Shown here in pieces: positions 1 to 5,153 of a DNA stretch of 12,605 bases. The first letter of the stretch is position 1. Each line of letters starts with the position of its first letter. Under the pieces are notes generated by a model, which worked only from the letters and a program-made list of their open reading frames with translations, did no database searches and had not been told where the DNA came from. The stretch lies in contig JADKAS010000027.1 of NCBI GenBank assembly GCA_016715245.1, positions 1 through 12,605 of the forward strand. Reading direction: 5' to 3'. The DNA is from Saprospiraceae bacterium (GTDB taxonomy: Bacteria > Bacteroidota > Bacteroidia > Chitinophagales > Saprospiraceae). Both the position numbers and the translations under genes were made by a program.

Positions 1-34
1 TGGCAACCTTAGACAAAGAAACAGTAAATTGAAA

Positions 35-556
35 ATGAAGGACATTAACATACAAAAAGTAACAATTGACAATATTGACCAATTACAAAAATTGGCAGGC
101 AGACATTTGAAACTTTCTCAGCGGGAAACACCAGAGAGAAAATAGAAACTATCTTGAAGAAGGTTTCTCTGAAGGAAAACTAACAGCAGAACTTAACGAC
201 AACAACGCTGAATTTTATTTTGCGATATGGAAAGATGAAGTCATTGGCTATTTAAAAGTAAACTTGGACAATCCCAAACTGAATTGCAAGACGACAAGGC
301 CTCTTGAAATTGGAGCGAATTTATGTTTTAAAGAGTTTCATGGAAAAAGTGTTGGACAATTACTTTACGACAAGGCAATCGAAATTACGAAAGACAGAAA
401 CGTGTAGACTATGTTTGGTTGGGCGTTTGGGAAGAAAATCCAGAGCCATAAAGTTTTACAGGAAAAATGGTTTGTAGAGAGTTTGATAAACACGTTTTCA
501 AGTTGGGGAATGACGAAAAGACAGACATAATGATGAAAATGAAACTGGAATATTAA
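35..556 (+). pseudogene. GNAT family N-acetyltransferase, multiply frameshifted
   Basis: The intact family transfers an acetyl group from acetyl-CoA to an amine on a small molecule or protein in the cytoplasm. Starting at ATG 35 the reading frame stops at once (TAG near 143), but splicing the three frames recovers a GNAT protein of about 173 residues. The pieces read MKDINIQKVT near the start, then RQTFETFSAGNTRE, then NYLEEGFSEGKLTAEL, EFYFAIWKDEVIGYLKV in the central strands, FHGKSVGQLLYDKAIE (the acetyl-CoA loop and following helix), VDYVWLGVWEENP, and DIMMKMKLEY before TAA 554-556. I count about 12 frame changes, near 97, 140-147, 264, 302, 312, 331, 402, 443, 451, 458, 472 and 480. They cancel out, so the final frame equals the first. 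Codons between the breaks look well conserved, which is unusual for an old pseudogene and suggests sequence error. Family assignment is firm; whether the gene is truly dead is not. Confidence 0.75.
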
Positions 557-620
557 ACAACAGAAAGCCAGCCACCTGCATTGCTATGCTTAAAACCGGG
601 CGATGGTACATGTCCCGTTC

Positions 621-657
621 CAAACTGAGTCACTGATTCCGGAGCAAAGTGAACCAC
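621..657 (-). repeat. Degenerate 13-nt direct repeat pair, IS-end-like
   Basis: CAAACTGAGTCAC (621-633) and CAAAGTGAACCAC (645-657) match at 10 of 13 positions and start exactly 24 nt apart. On the minus strand they read GTGGTTCACTTTG and GTGACTCAGTTTG. Short direct repeats of this kind and spacing are characteristic of the termini of IS21-family elements, where they bind the transposase, and Bacteroidota members often carry a GGTGGTTCA...TTTGCTCCGG-like sequence. That comparison is from memory. No istA or istB gene is visible, so this would be a solo end or scar. Confidence 0.3.
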
Positions 658-796
658 CATTACAAGTTTGATTTGATGGCTATATTGCCGTCGAAAATCT
701 ACAAGCCAATCCGGATAATATTCAAAACAAAGATGAAAAATCCTCCTGGTTTTCATCCGGCATAAAATCTTTGTATTACATTTGTTATATTATTAC

Positions 797-872
797 GGTG
801 CCTGAAGAAAATCTGATAGCAGAAAATATTTGTACATATTTATTCAGGACTTCTATCTGAAAAACAGGCACC
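797..872. repeat. 8-bp perfect inverted repeat with 60-nt spacer
   Basis: GGTGCCTG at 797-804 is the exact reverse complement of CAGGCACC at 865-872. The flanks share a further GATAG/CTATC pairing inside the arms. No coding frame or U-rich tail accompanies it, so it is not an ordinary terminator. It could be the ends of a small decayed element or chance. Confidence 0.4.
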
Positions 873-1098
873 TGCAGATCATCATATAGACACCTTTTGT
901 TAATAAATAAATTGAGCGTACAAACATCAGTAAAATATGGACATATTGTTTGGGTGTGTATTTTTCCGGAGGTTAAAACCTTCCAATAAACTAAAAAACG
1001 AAGAGTATAGAGTGGTTGATATATTTAATATAGATAAACAGACAAGTTGTATCCAATTATAAAAGCAAAAAACTAGCAACAATATCGTTAAAACTTAG

Positions 1099-1106
1099 TA
1101 TTTTTG
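1099..1106 (+). promoter_or_regulatory. Bacteroidota-type -7 box for the antitoxin-toxin pair
   Basis: TATTTTTG matches the Bacteroidota -7 consensus TAnnTTTG exactly and ends 17 nt before ATG 1124. I see no good TTTG -33 element at the usual distance, so the match is supportive rather than conclusive. It would drive the antitoxin and overlapping PIN gene together. Confidence 0.4.
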
Positions 1107-1123
1107 TAACAAATAAGCTTGAA

Positions 1124-1285
1124 ATGACAGTGATAATAAAATCAACAGAAGACAAGGACAAGATAAAAAAAATACTCAAAAATTTGGAACGCAAAGGTAA
1201 GCTGGATGCATTTAAACATTGCGGCAAGGTAAAACTTAAAGAAGATCCATTAGAACTTCAAAAAATGATGCGAAGTGAATGGTGA
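1124..1285 (+). CDS. Small antitoxin-like partner of PIN toxin
   Basis: A 53-residue basic protein, MTVIIKSTEDKDKIKKILKN at the N-terminus, ending in MMRSEW before TGA 1283-1285. It resembles the small proteins encoded just upstream of PIN toxins in Bacteroidota. These have a short N-terminal strand, a lysine-rich helix and a C-terminal segment of the form DPLELQKxMRxEW, here residues 41-53, which is the part likely to sit in the toxin active site. The family role is to neutralise the PIN nuclease and often repress the operon. ATG 1124 follows a TAnnTTTG box. The stop codon lies inside the next gene, an 11-nt overlap, as in many toxin-antitoxin operons. The role is inferred from position and the C-terminal signature; I cannot name the DNA-binding fold. 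Confidence 0.7.
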   Translation: MTVIIKSTEDKDKIKKILKNLERKGKLDAFKHCGKVKLKEDPLELQKMMRSEW

Positions 1286-1688
1286 AAATATTCTGATTGA
1301 CACCAATATTGCTTTATATCTTTTATTTGGTGATACTGTCGTAGCTGAGATTTTAGATAGGAAGAATGTGTATGTTTCCTTCATAACAGAACTCGGATTA
1401 CTTGGATTTGCAGGAATTACATTGCAAGAACATCAACGCATCGAAAATTTTCTCAAAGATTGTATTATTATAGACTATAACGAATCTATAAAACAAGCAA
1501 CAATAAAATTAAAGCAGATTAATAGAATTAAATTACCAGATGCAATTATTGGAGCAACTTCCATTTATATGAACATTCCATTAATATCTGCAGATTCTGT
1601 CTTCGAAACGATCGATGACATTCAATTTATCAAGTATGAAAAAACAAACCGGATAGAACAATGCACTGAACGTACAGACCTGCTATAG
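1275..1688 (+). CDS. PIN domain ribonuclease toxin (VapC-like)
   Basis: PIN toxins are Mg2+-dependent endoribonucleases that cut RNA, often tRNA or rRNA, when freed from their antitoxin. The protein has 137 residues, about the usual size. The acidic metal-binding residues are visible: Asp9 in LIDTNI, Glu39 in FITELGLLGF, Asp89 in KLPDAIIGATSI and Asp107 in LISADSVF. The start is probably GTG 1275, overlapping the antitoxin by 11 nt; there is no in-frame ATG before LIDTNI, and starting later would cut into the first beta strand. The natural end of such proteins is near FIKYE (about residue 122). The extra tail TNRIEQCTERTDLL looks non-conserved and runs into one arm of a 7-bp inverted repeat, so either the tail is a recent extension or a stop was lost by indel. 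Family call is secure; RNA target unknown. Confidence 0.85.
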   Translation: MNGENILIDTNIALYLLFGDTVVAEILDRKNVYVSFITELGLLGFAGITLQEHQRIENFLKDCIIIDYNESIKQATIKLKQINRIKLPDAIIGATSIYMNIPLISADSVFETIDDIQFIKYEKTNRIEQCTERTDLL

Positions 1689-1708
1689 CTTCGTCCGTCA
1701 CCAGTGCA
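1662..1708. repeat. Inverted repeat at the 3' end of the PIN gene
   Basis: TGCACTG (1662-1668) and CAGTGCA (1702-1708) are exact reverse complements separated by 33 nt, one arm inside the last PIN codons and the other just beyond the stop. No U-rich run follows directly. Confidence 0.35.
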
Positions 1709-1751
1709 AACCGTTTTTGCATAATGTTGAATCAACCAAAATTCTAATTAA

Positions 1752-2264
1752 ATGAGAACATTCCCGAAACTTTTATTTTTGACATTAATCTTTGGATTAG
1801 TAATGTATTCTTGTGACAAGAAGAGTAATTCAAAAGAACATACCGAAGAGAAAATAGTAGAATTTGACGTAAACGATGCTAAATCGAAAATTCAACAATT
1901 AACTAAACGTTTCACAGAAGCACATATTTCAAAAGACACATCTTTCCTGAATAACATCTTTACTGAAGATGCAAGAGTGCTCCCCCCAAATTCCGAAATT
2001 GTGACGGGCAGAAAAGCTATTTCACAATTAAATACTGATTGGGTCAATTATGGAATTTATGAGTTTAAAGAATTGACCACATCTTTTTATGGTAATCAGG
2101 ATTATTTAATTGATGAGGGAACTTATTATTTAAGATACGGAGAAGAAAATACCATTGACAAAGGAAAGTACATTAATATCTGGAAAAATGTAAATGGCGA
2201 GTGGAAGCTTTACAGCAACATTTGGAACACAAACCTACCCATCGAATCCATTAACCTGGAATAA
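1752..2264 (+). CDS. DUF4440/SnoaL-like (NTF2 fold) lipoprotein
   Basis: A 170-residue exported lipoprotein. Residues 1-20 form a signal peptide with a lipobox ending at Cys21 (LVMYSC), followed by a charged linker to about residue 45. Residues 46-165 are an NTF2-like domain of the DUF4440/SnoaL type. The diagnostic stretch is LNNIFTEDARVLPPNSEIVTG followed by RKAI (about residues 66-90), and the domain closes with a WKLYSNIWNTN strand. Members of this fold bind small hydrophobic molecules or act as ketosteroid-isomerase-like enzymes; most DUF4440 lipoproteins have no assigned substrate. It would be anchored in the periplasm or outer membrane. The gene stands alone, 63 nt after the PIN gene and 105 nt before the DUF1801 gene. 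The start at ATG 1752 is fixed by the signal peptide. Confidence 0.8.
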   Translation: MRTFPKLLFLTLIFGLVMYSCDKKSNSKEHTEEKIVEFDVNDAKSKIQQLTKRFTEAHISKDTSFLNNIFTEDARVLPPNSEIVTGRKAISQLNTDWVNYGIYEFKELTTSFYGNQDYLIDEGTYYLRYGEENTIDKGKYINIWKNVNGEWKLYSNIWNTNLPIESINLE

Positions 2265-2273
2265 AGAAACACT

Positions 2274-2369
2274 ATGTATGAAGGTATACATTATAATTGT
2301 CTGGAATGTGAAAAAAATGTAAAAGATTTCACTATGAATACGATTTTAATGGCAATCTAAAAATTAAAA
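2274..2369 (+). other. Possible fragment of a broken small CxxC gene
   Basis: ATG 2274 opens 28 codons (MYEGIHYNCLECEKNVKDF...) with a CLEC pair, ending at TAA 2358-2360. A neighbouring frame continues in a protein-like way as YEYDFNGNLKIKNG. One indel near 2334 would join these into one peptide. I recognise no family, and the reading is weak because the segment is short; plain intergenic DNA is the alternative. Confidence 0.2.
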
Positions 2370-2762
2370 ATGGACACAAATATTCAAGCCTATAACAATA
2401 ATCTGACATCAGAAGACCAAAAAATCTGCGAATTACTTGCCCATATTATAAATAACTATCTGCATAGTGCGGAAAGCAAAATATGGCACGCTCATCCGGT
2501 TTGGTTTTTAGACGGTAACCCTGTTGTTGGTTACAGCAAACAAAAAAAAGGAGTGCGTTTGATGTTTTGGAGTGGTGCGGACTTTGAAGAAATGGCTTTG
2601 CTTGCATCAACCGGCAAATTTAGGGACGCTTCTGTATTTTACAATAACATTTCAGAAATTGATAAAGATGACTTAAAACGTTGGCTTGATAAATCAGAAA
2701 AAATACAATGGGATTACAAAAATATTGTAAAGCGAAAAGGTAAATTAGAGAGATTAGTATGA
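2370..2762 (+). CDS. DUF1801 domain-containing protein
   Basis: A 130-residue soluble protein of the DUF1801 (YdhG/YjhX-type) fold. No biochemical reaction is assigned to the family; the fold resembles a frataxin-like alpha-beta sandwich and the proteins are small cytoplasmic accessory factors. The family pattern is clear: an N-terminal helix (LTSEDQKICELLAHIINNYL, about residues 13-32), then SKIWHAHPVWFLDGNPVVGY, then KKGVRLMFWSGADFEE, and a helical C-terminus ending RKGKLERLV. There is no signal peptide or membrane segment. ATG 2370 is preceded by an A-rich run and no Shine-Dalgarno sequence. It sits between a lipoprotein gene and a YdeI/OmpD-associated gene, a mix common in Bacteroidota accessory regions; the three are too far apart for tight coupling. 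Confidence 0.8.
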   Translation: MDTNIQAYNNNLTSEDQKICELLAHIINNYLHSAESKIWHAHPVWFLDGNPVVGYSKQKKGVRLMFWSGADFEEMALLASTGKFRDASVFYNNISEIDKDDLKRWLDKSEKIQWDYKNIVKRKGKLERLV

Positions 2763-2824
2763 TTTGTTTTTCTAACATCACTAAATCAATCCTAAATTTA
2801 CCGTAATCTTGGCTGTAAGTTGTT

Positions 2825-2832
2825 TATTTTTG
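2825..2832 (+). promoter_or_regulatory. Bacteroidota-type -7 box for the YdeI-family gene
   Basis: TATTTTTG is an exact TAnnTTTG match 10 nt before ATG 2843 and 16 nt before ATG 2849. Transcription would start roughly 4-7 nt downstream, giving a nearly leaderless mRNA and favouring ATG 2849 as the start codon. No matching -33 TTTG is evident. Confidence 0.45.
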
Positions 2833-2848
2833 CTTTGAAACAATGTAC

Positions 2849-3430
2849 ATGTCAGAAAAAGAAAAAAAAATATTTTATCCTGAAAATAAGTCAGTATGGC
2901 GAAGTTGGTTGCAAACATACCATCAGACAGAACAATCTGTCTGGCTTGTTTATTATAAAAAATCATCAAACAAACCTTCTGTCACCTGGAGCGAGGCCGT
3001 TGATGAAGCCTTGTGTTTTGGCTGGATAGACAGTAAAATAATTTCAATTGACCATGAAAGAAGTCAGCAGTTTTTCAGTAAAAGAAAACCTTCGAGTACA
3101 TGGTCTAAAATCAATAAAGACAAAGTCGAAAAACTGATTGCAGCTGGGTTAATGGCAGAAGCAGGATACATCAGTATAGAAATTGCAAAACAAAACGGCT
3201 CCTGGACAATGTTGGATGAGGTGGAAGAATTAATAATTCCTGCTGATTTGGAAGCAGAATTTACTGACAACCCCAATTCAAAGGACTTTTTTTTAAATTT
3301 AAGTAAATCTTCAAAAAAGATCATATTGTCCTGGCTGGTTTTAGCCAAGACAACAGAAACAAGACAAAAACGAATCAGGGAAATTATTGAACAGGGCAAT
3401 CTGAAACAAAAACCGAAACATATGGTGTAG
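2849..3430 (+). CDS. YdeI/OmpD-associated family protein
   Basis: About 193 residues from ATG 2849 (two codons longer from ATG 2843). The family is known from E. coli YdeI and Salmonella OmdA, linked to protection against cationic antimicrobial peptides and bacteriocins; the mechanism is unresolved. Recognition rests on the N-terminal block SVWLVYYKKSS, then VTWSEAVDEALCFGWIDSK, then SQQFFSKRKPSSTWSKINKD, and on the C-terminal OmdA/YdeI helix bundle (roughly residues 132-188, from LEAEF to the KRIREIIEQ helix). Length matches the family. There is no signal peptide, so the protein is predicted cytoplasmic. The -7 box immediately upstream suggests it is transcribed on its own. No frame breaks are visible in this gene. 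Confidence 0.85.
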   Translation: MSEKEKKIFYPENKSVWRSWLQTYHQTEQSVWLVYYKKSSNKPSVTWSEAVDEALCFGWIDSKIISIDHERSQQFFSKRKPSSTWSKINKDKVEKLIAAGLMAEAGYISIEIAKQNGSWTMLDEVEELIIPADLEAEFTDNPNSKDFFLNLSKSSKKIILSWLVLAKTTETRQKRIREIIEQGNLKQKPKHMV

Positions 3431-3441
3431 GATTATACTTT

Positions 3442-3497
3442 AATGAGTAAATTTTTTCAACTCAAATACATTTCTTAATGTCCTTTTTGTACTCATT
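3442..3497. repeat. 8-bp inverted repeat downstream of the YdeI-family gene
   Basis: AATGAGTA (3442-3449) pairs exactly with TACTCATT (3490-3497) across 40 nt. The spacer is T-rich. The loop is long for an intrinsic terminator, so this may be a weak mRNA end structure or an operator ahead of the next promoter. Confidence 0.3.
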
Positions 3498-3543
3498 TAT
3501 TGTAAAAATCCCCATTTTATGTGAATAATTAAAAGATGTCCAA

Positions 3544-3551
3544 TACATTTG
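3544..3551 (+). promoter_or_regulatory. Bacteroidota-type -7 box for the membrane protein gene
   Basis: TACATTTG is an exact TAnnTTTG match. Its predicted start of transcription, near 3556, lies downstream of ATG 3536 but upstream of ATG 3602, which argues that the membrane protein starts at 3602. Confidence 0.4.
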
Positions 3552-3601
3552 TAATTATAATACATTATAACACAATATTACTTAAAAACAAATCAATAAA
3601 T

Positions 3602-3997
3602 ATGAAGCAATATGTGGTTTTAAAGTTAATCGGATTGGTGATTCTGACAATGGCCATCCTGATAGGGCTGTCCTTTCTTGAAGTAGCCATTTATTCATAT
3701 CTCATTAATCCGGGTCAGGATCAGAGTGTTTATGAAGCACATGCTAATGTTTCCGCACCCTATATTTCCGGTATTTTTGGTTTTATCATTTTTTTTCTTG
3801 TTGTAAAGTATTGGAAGAAAAATGAATATCCGAATGTTGCCAGACTTTCCCTTATGCTTCCGGTCACTTATCTGATTGTGGACATTATAATCCTTACAGC
3901 CGCTGGTGTAAAATGGTCTGACTTTATTGTGATTTTTGTTTTGGCGAATATTGCTAAATTCCTTGGTAGTTATCTGGGGTATACATTGACGAAGTAA
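3602..3997 (+). CDS. Small four-helix membrane protein, function unknown
   Basis: A 131-residue integral membrane protein that I do not recognise as a characterised family. Hydrophobic segments lie at about residues 8-34, 53-70, 83-101 and 107-127, with a polar loop (NPGQDQSVYEAHANVS) between the first two and a basic loop (KYWKKNEYP) between the second and third. The frame is open back to ATG 3536, but MKQYVVLKLIG at 3602 puts the first helix directly at the N-terminus, and the TAnnTTTG box at 3544-3551 falls inside the longer version. It lies 171 nt after the YdeI-family gene and 63 nt before the SRPBCC gene, with which it may share a transcript. Confidence 0.65.
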   Translation: MKQYVVLKLIGLVILTMAILIGLSFLEVAIYSYLINPGQDQSVYEAHANVSAPYISGIFGFIIFFLVVKYWKKNEYPNVARLSLMLPVTYLIVDIIILTAAGVKWSDFIVIFVLANIAKFLGSYLGYTLTK

Positions 3998-4060
3998 GTA
4001 CAGATCGTAATTAAAATTTACTATTTTATAAATGATTAACCAAAATTAAATGAACATATT

Positions 4061-4519
4061 GTGAAAAAGTTGGAATTCAAAATACCTATTAAGGCTCCTG
4101 CGTCAAGGGTATATGATATTATGCTGGGATTATCCAATAAGGCAACGTATGAATATTGGACAGCAGAATTTAATCCGACATCCACCTATGAAGGTAGCTG
4201 GGACAAAGGAAGTAAAATTCTTTTTATCGGAATAGACGAAAATGGAGAAAAGGGCGGTATGGTTTCCAGAATAGTCGAAAACATTCAAGATAGATTTGTT
4301 TCTATCCAGCATTATGGCTTGGTAAAAGGAGATATTGAAACCACTGAAGGCCCTGAAGTGGAAAAATGGGCTAACGGATTTGAAAACTACACCTTTGAAG
4401 AAAATGTTGGAACGACAACCATTACTGTTGACTTAGACACAACAGAAGAGTTTGTGGATTATATGACCGAGAACTATCCTAAAGCCCTCGAACAGTTGAA
4501 AAATCTTTGTGAGAAATAA
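4061..4519 (+). CDS. SRPBCC/AHSA1-type START-fold protein
   Basis: A 152-residue soluble protein of the SRPBCC superfamily, whose members enclose a hydrophobic ligand in a helix-grip fold; AHSA1-type members have few assigned ligands. It begins KKLEFKIPIKAPASRVYDIM (strand then helix, residues 2-21) and contains the typical WDKGSKILFIG strand pair near 47-57 and the long C-terminal helix (EEFVDYMTENYPKALEQLKN, about 129-148). No signal peptide. The start is taken as GTG 4061 because there is no in-frame ATG. Just upstream, ATG 4050 opens a five-codon frame (ATG AAC ATA TTG TGA) that overlaps the GTG. One missing base near 4060 would make ATG 4050 the true start, which is plausible given the indels elsewhere. 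Confidence 0.8.
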   Translation: MKKLEFKIPIKAPASRVYDIMLGLSNKATYEYWTAEFNPTSTYEGSWDKGSKILFIGIDENGEKGGMVSRIVENIQDRFVSIQHYGLVKGDIETTEGPEVEKWANGFENYTFEENVGTTTITVDLDTTEEFVDYMTENYPKALEQLKNLCEK

Positions 4520-4597
4520 GAAATTGGGTATTCAAGCACACAAAGTTAATTGAATTCCTGATCCGGTATAATCTTGTTGACTCTAAAGCGTGAATCT

Positions 4598-4657
4598 AAG
4601 CTTAATTGTTTGGTTCTCCCCCACAGGGGAGTCAGAGGGGCAAAAACAAATAAGCTT
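4598..4657. repeat. Composite stem-loop (14-bp outer arms, GC-rich inner hairpin)
   Basis: The outer arms AAGCTTAATTGTTT (4598-4611) and AAACAAATAAGCTT (4644-4657) pair at 13 of 14 positions. Inside is a perfect 6-bp hairpin, CTCCCC (4616-4621) with GGGGAG (4626-4631) around a CACA loop. A GC-rich core nested in AT-rich arms is the shape of a REP/BIME-like palindromic repeat. No U-tract follows, so it is not a standard terminator of the SRPBCC gene. Confidence 0.6.
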
Positions 4658-4752
4658 GTTGGACAATTTGTTTCAGATTCATTGCAATATTTTCCCAAAT
4701 CACTTATTGAGTATTTAGTACATGAAAACAAATGTTGTCTTTATCGACTTCG

Positions 4753-4899
4753 GGCCTAAAAACAGTGATAGAGAACGAAGAATCGAAATTGCGTCTTTTG
4801 CCAAAACATGATAAAAAGTCAAAGCAAAACCTTCAACAGGCAAAAGAAAAAGCATGAAGATTCGAAAGTGAACGGTGCTTGCAATCACCTTTTTAGGCC
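4753..4899. repeat. Long imperfect palindrome (about 147 bp), MITE/REP-like
   Basis: Nested matching arms share a centre near 4821-4827: GGCCTAAAAA (4753-4762) with TTTTTAGGCC (4890-4899), exact over 10 bp; GTGAT (4765-4769) with ATCAC (4884-4888); GAATC (4780-4784) with GATTC (4859-4863); TCTTTTGCC (4794-4802) with GGCAAAAGA (4839-4847), exact over 9 bp. Four nested pairs around one centre are unlikely by chance. The unit would fold into a long bulged hairpin and contains no gene. Confidence 0.6.
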
Positions 4900-4910
4900 T
4901 AGACTTTTTG

Positions 4911-4938
4911 CTTACTTTTTGTCAATGAAAAAAGTAAG
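4911..4938. repeat. Perfect 10-bp stem-loop
   Basis: CTTACTTTTT (4911-4920) pairs with AAAAAGTAAG (4929-4938) across an 8-nt loop GTCAATGA. It lies 11 nt beyond the long palindrome and is probably part of the same repeat. The 3' side is A-rich rather than T-rich, so it is not a + strand terminator; read on the minus strand, the T-rich arm likewise belongs to the stem and not to a tail. Confidence 0.55.
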
Positions 4939-4944
4939 TGCCCG

Positions 4945-4959
4945 CCTGCATAAGGCAGG
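4945..4959. repeat. Short GC-rich hairpin
   Basis: CCTGC (4945-4949) pairs with GCAGG (4955-4959) around ATAAG. GC-rich sequence stands out in this AT-rich stretch and closes the palindrome cluster. Confidence 0.4.
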
Positions 4960-5153
4960 TTGAAATTAATTGAACTTCATACCAATATAATCTTTAATTA
5001 GGCTAATATTCAGTTCTTTAATTTTCCTAATTTTGCTTTTGCATTTTATCGAAAGAATGAAAAGACAAACAATTACTTTTCTTTAACAAAAACACTTTTA
5101 TTTCTTTTGCCGTTTAAGACTGAAATTTAATCCTTCCCAGTTAAAATACAAAC

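Larger units (their letters stand above)
557..1123. other. Gene-free stretch with possible insertion-sequence end remnant
   Basis: I find no credible gene in these 567 bases. A 67-codon open frame on the minus strand (553-756) resembles no protein I recognise and lacks a plausible start context. The stretch holds a degenerate repeat pair (621-633 and 645-657), an 8-bp inverted repeat (797-804 with 865-872), an isolated TAnnTTTG match at 777-784 and, at its right end, the promoter-like box of the toxin-antitoxin pair (1099-1106). Because the adjoining gene at 35-556 is riddled with indels, a similarly broken short gene could be hidden here. Confidence 0.5.
4520..5153. other. Gene-free, palindrome-rich intergenic stretch
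   Basis: These 634 bases hold no supported gene; short open frames on both strands at 4546-4759 overlap each other and look like no protein. Instead there are consecutive inverted repeats: a composite hairpin (4598-4657), a long imperfect palindrome (4753-4899), a 10-bp stem (4911-4938) and a 5-bp GC-rich stem (4945-4959). The order and density resemble the dispersed palindromic repeats of many Bacteroidota genomes. A TAATTTTG match to the -7 consensus sits at 5028-5035, about 118 nt before the next gene. Confidence 0.6.

Noticed and set aside
553..756. 67-codon open frame on the minus strand
   Set aside because: No recognisable domain, no start context, and it runs through the degenerate IS-end-like repeats; the protein-like phrases VVHF and VTQF are by-products of the repeat units.
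777..784. TACATTTG match as a promoter
   Set aside because: No supported gene follows for about 340 nt, and such a short motif is expected by chance in AT-rich DNA.
1655..1735. Integron attC-like site after the PIN gene
   Set aside because: GTTGAAT at 1726-1732 fits GTTRRRY, but no matching RYYYAAC partner lies at the right place and the other intergenic gaps share no similar sequence.
3064..3399. 111-codon minus-strand frame
   Set aside because: It lies fully inside the well-supported YdeI-family gene and has no family resemblance.
3536..3601. Longer N-terminus for the four-helix membrane protein (ATG 3536)
   Set aside because: The extra 22 residues precede the natural first helix and overlap an exact TAnnTTTG promoter box.
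4546..4759. Overlapping 61-codon frames on both strands
   Set aside because: They cover the composite hairpin and show no signal peptide, domain or conserved composition; best read as chance frames in repeat DNA.
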